A stretch of DNA of 64,000 nt. Origin: Parachlamydiales bacterium (lineage in GTDB: Bacteria > Chlamydiota > Chlamydiia > Chlamydiales > SM23-39). Location of the stretch: positions 54,302 through 118,301 of the forward strand of contig JACVQJ010000013.1 of NCBI GenBank assembly GCA_015661075.1, in the 5' to 3' direction. Position 1 is the stretch's first letter, and every line of letters starts with the position of its first letter. The notes under the pieces are model-generated. The model made no database searches. It was not told where the DNA came from and saw only the letters and a program-made list of their open reading frames with translations. Both the position numbers and the translations under genes were made by a program. Shown in pieces: positions 63,012 to 64,000 of this stretch.

Positions 63012-63812
63012 ATGCGAACAAACCGCTTTTTTCAATCTTTCATCGCAGCCGCTCTTATAGTCCCTGCATTATTGCCTGCGACCTATTTCGGCAATCCCGC
63101 GCTCAGCCGGCTGGAAAGCGACGGAGTTGTGCTGCCTGCCTCCAAATGGGCGAGCCTGAGGATAGGCTATATGTCGGATTGGAATTACCGCCAAAGGTAC
63201 AATGAAGAATTCCACATTGCCGGCACGCCGAACCCCTCATCGTATGCGAAATTCACGACAAACGCAGCGACGCTCACACTCAACGTAAAAAACTGGCTCG
63301 ATCTGAATGGAATAGTGGGCAGCTCGCAGATGCAAATCGACCACGACGTCTACACAAAACGCCAACTCGTTTGGGGAGCCGGCGCAAAATTGATCATCTT
63401 CCACACCCAATCGATCTATATCAGCCTGGACTACAAATACGTTTCATCACTGCAAAAACCCATCTATCTCGTCTCGGAGGGCCATGCGTATAATGTGGTG
63501 TCGAGTTTCAAAATGGAAACTACCGAACAGCAAGCGGCGCTCGGCATCGCCTATAAGATCAAGATGCTCTCGCCCTATCTATGCGCATCCTATATCTATT
63601 CAAAAATCGACCCGAAACCCCGGTCAGTTTTTGTCCGCCATCCGACATATGATGTAACGGCCGAAAGTATTACGTCATCTGTGATTGGCCGCCGACGGTG
63701 GGGCATGGCCTTTGGCGCCACAATCGTCGGAGGAAATAAAGGATCAGTCACCGTGGAATCGCGCTTCATCAATCAAAACGCGCTAAATGTCTCCGGCGAG
63801 ATTCGATTTTAG
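63012..63812 (+). CDS. MOMP-like outer-membrane beta-barrel protein
   Basis: A 266-residue protein with a signal peptide (residues about 1-25, FFQSFIAAALIVPALLPATYF), followed by alternating amphipathic strands (SLRIGYMSDWNYR, LDLNGIVGSSQMQ, IYISLDYKYVSSL) and a C-terminal aromatic residue (SGEIRF), as outer-membrane porins have. The size and pattern resemble the MOMP-like family expanded in Waddlia; similarity to Chlamydia MOMP itself is low. Few cysteines are present, so it is not built for the disulfide network of elementary bodies. Confidence 0.75.
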   Translation: MRTNRFFQSFIAAALIVPALLPATYFGNPALSRLESDGVVLPASKWASLRIGYMSDWNYRQRYNEEFHIAGTPNPSSYAKFTTNAATLTLNVKNWLDLNGIVGSSQMQIDHDVYTKRQLVWGAGAKLIIFHTQSIYISLDYKYVSSLQKPIYLVSEGHAYNVVSSFKMETTEQQAALGIAYKIKMLSPYLCASYIYSKIDPKPRSVFVRHPTYDVTAESITSSVIGRRRWGMAFGATIVGGNKGSVTVESRFINQNALNVSGEIRF

Positions 63813-63822
63813 AGCGAGGAAA

Positions 63823-63865
63823 GCGGCTTTAGCAGCACCGCAGGCTTAAAAGGAGAGTTCTTCAA
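63823..63865 (-). repeat. fragment of element A after the porin gene
   Basis: GCGGCTTTAGC, ACCGCA and AAGGAGAGTTCTTCAA are scattered parts of a reverse-orientation element A, heavily decayed. Confidence 0.5.
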
Positions 63866-63885
63866 GAAAATTATAAACAAAAAAA

Positions 63886-63911
63886 ACCCCAGTTAGAATA
63901 GTCCAACCGGG
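63886..63911 (-). terminator. terminator of the rRNA operon
   Basis: On the minus strand, CCCCGGTT and AACTGGGG form a stem with one G-T pair, followed by a run of eight T. It lies 11 bases after the 5S gene end and is a classic intrinsic terminator. Confidence 0.85.
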
Positions 63912-63921
63912 GTGAAGAAAA

Positions 63922-64000
63922 ATCTGGCAGCTACCTACTCTCCCATACTCTTGAGTATAGTACCATCGGCGACGAGGAGCTTAACTGCTGAGTTCGGGAT
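63922..64000 (-). rRNA. 5S ribosomal RNA, 3' part (gene continues beyond the window)
   Basis: The reverse complement contains the conserved ATCCCGAACTCAGCAGTTAA segment, then GATGGTACTATAC and GGGAGAGTAGGTAGCTGCCA, which is the 3' two thirds of bacterial 5S rRNA. The 5' part and presumably 23S and 16S lie to the right of the window. A terminator follows it at 63886-63911. Confidence 0.93.

Overview
The window is most likely a chromosomal segment of an environmental (Waddlia/Parachlamydia-type) member of the Chlamydiales. Evidence: an Hc1-type histone H1-like gene (62647-62886), a small MOMP-like beta-barrel gene (63012-63812), the Chlamydia/Verrucomicrobia small basic protein (35615-35773), and gene orders I remember from Chlamydia (pyrG-ruvX-zwf-pgl; rpmG-LolC-type permease-ATPase; small basic protein-ybeY-CBS 'hemolysin'). 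Lineage and gene-order comparisons are from memory, not from a search.

Left end (1-5096): two tandem copies of a gene for a DUF4116-repeat protein with a C-terminal eukaryotic-type HECT ubiquitin-ligase domain. The first is cut by the window edge. The second carries a 22-unit, 75-bp repeat array and is split by two repeat deletions (20 bp and 10 bp). A 128-bp copy of the sdaA tail lies between them and marks the duplication. Then come sdaA (minus strand) and an overlapping operon for CTP synthesis and the oxidative pentose phosphate pathway, pyrG-ruvX-zwf-opcA-pgl-yhiN (6689-13249).

Middle (13500-48300): tsaD, rpmG, an ABC export pair (LolC/LolD type), UDP-sugar and cell-surface genes (ugd, sugar transferase, galE), a putative mreD, suhB, folD, two RNA methyltransferases, rnr, mpg, a DUF502 pair, holC, ybeY, a CNNM/CBS protein, a DUF3857-transglutaminase protein, a TPR glycosyltransferase, xerD, a P-type H+-ATPase and a probably foreign PAS histidine kinase. 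Lineage-specific genes are scattered among them: two proteins with hydrophobic segments resembling chlamydial inclusion-membrane proteins (19767-21946), a small basic protein (13515), soluble hypotheticals (29522, 33303) and a two-gene hypothetical operon (41319-43309).

Right end (48362-64000): nadE, htpG, a degenerate purple-acid-phosphatase-like protein, two paralogous giant coiled-coil genes (the second truncated), yajC, an rlmD-type methyltransferase, hctA, a MOMP-like porin and the 3' part of a 5S rRNA gene on the minus strand.

The most unusual feature is at least two families of dispersed palindromic elements. They lie between genes, at gene ends, and in frame inside coding sequences (rnr, ybeY, the second coiled-coil gene), much like Rickettsia palindromic elements. 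With the HECT-domain effector candidates, they are the strongest leads for undescribed biology here.
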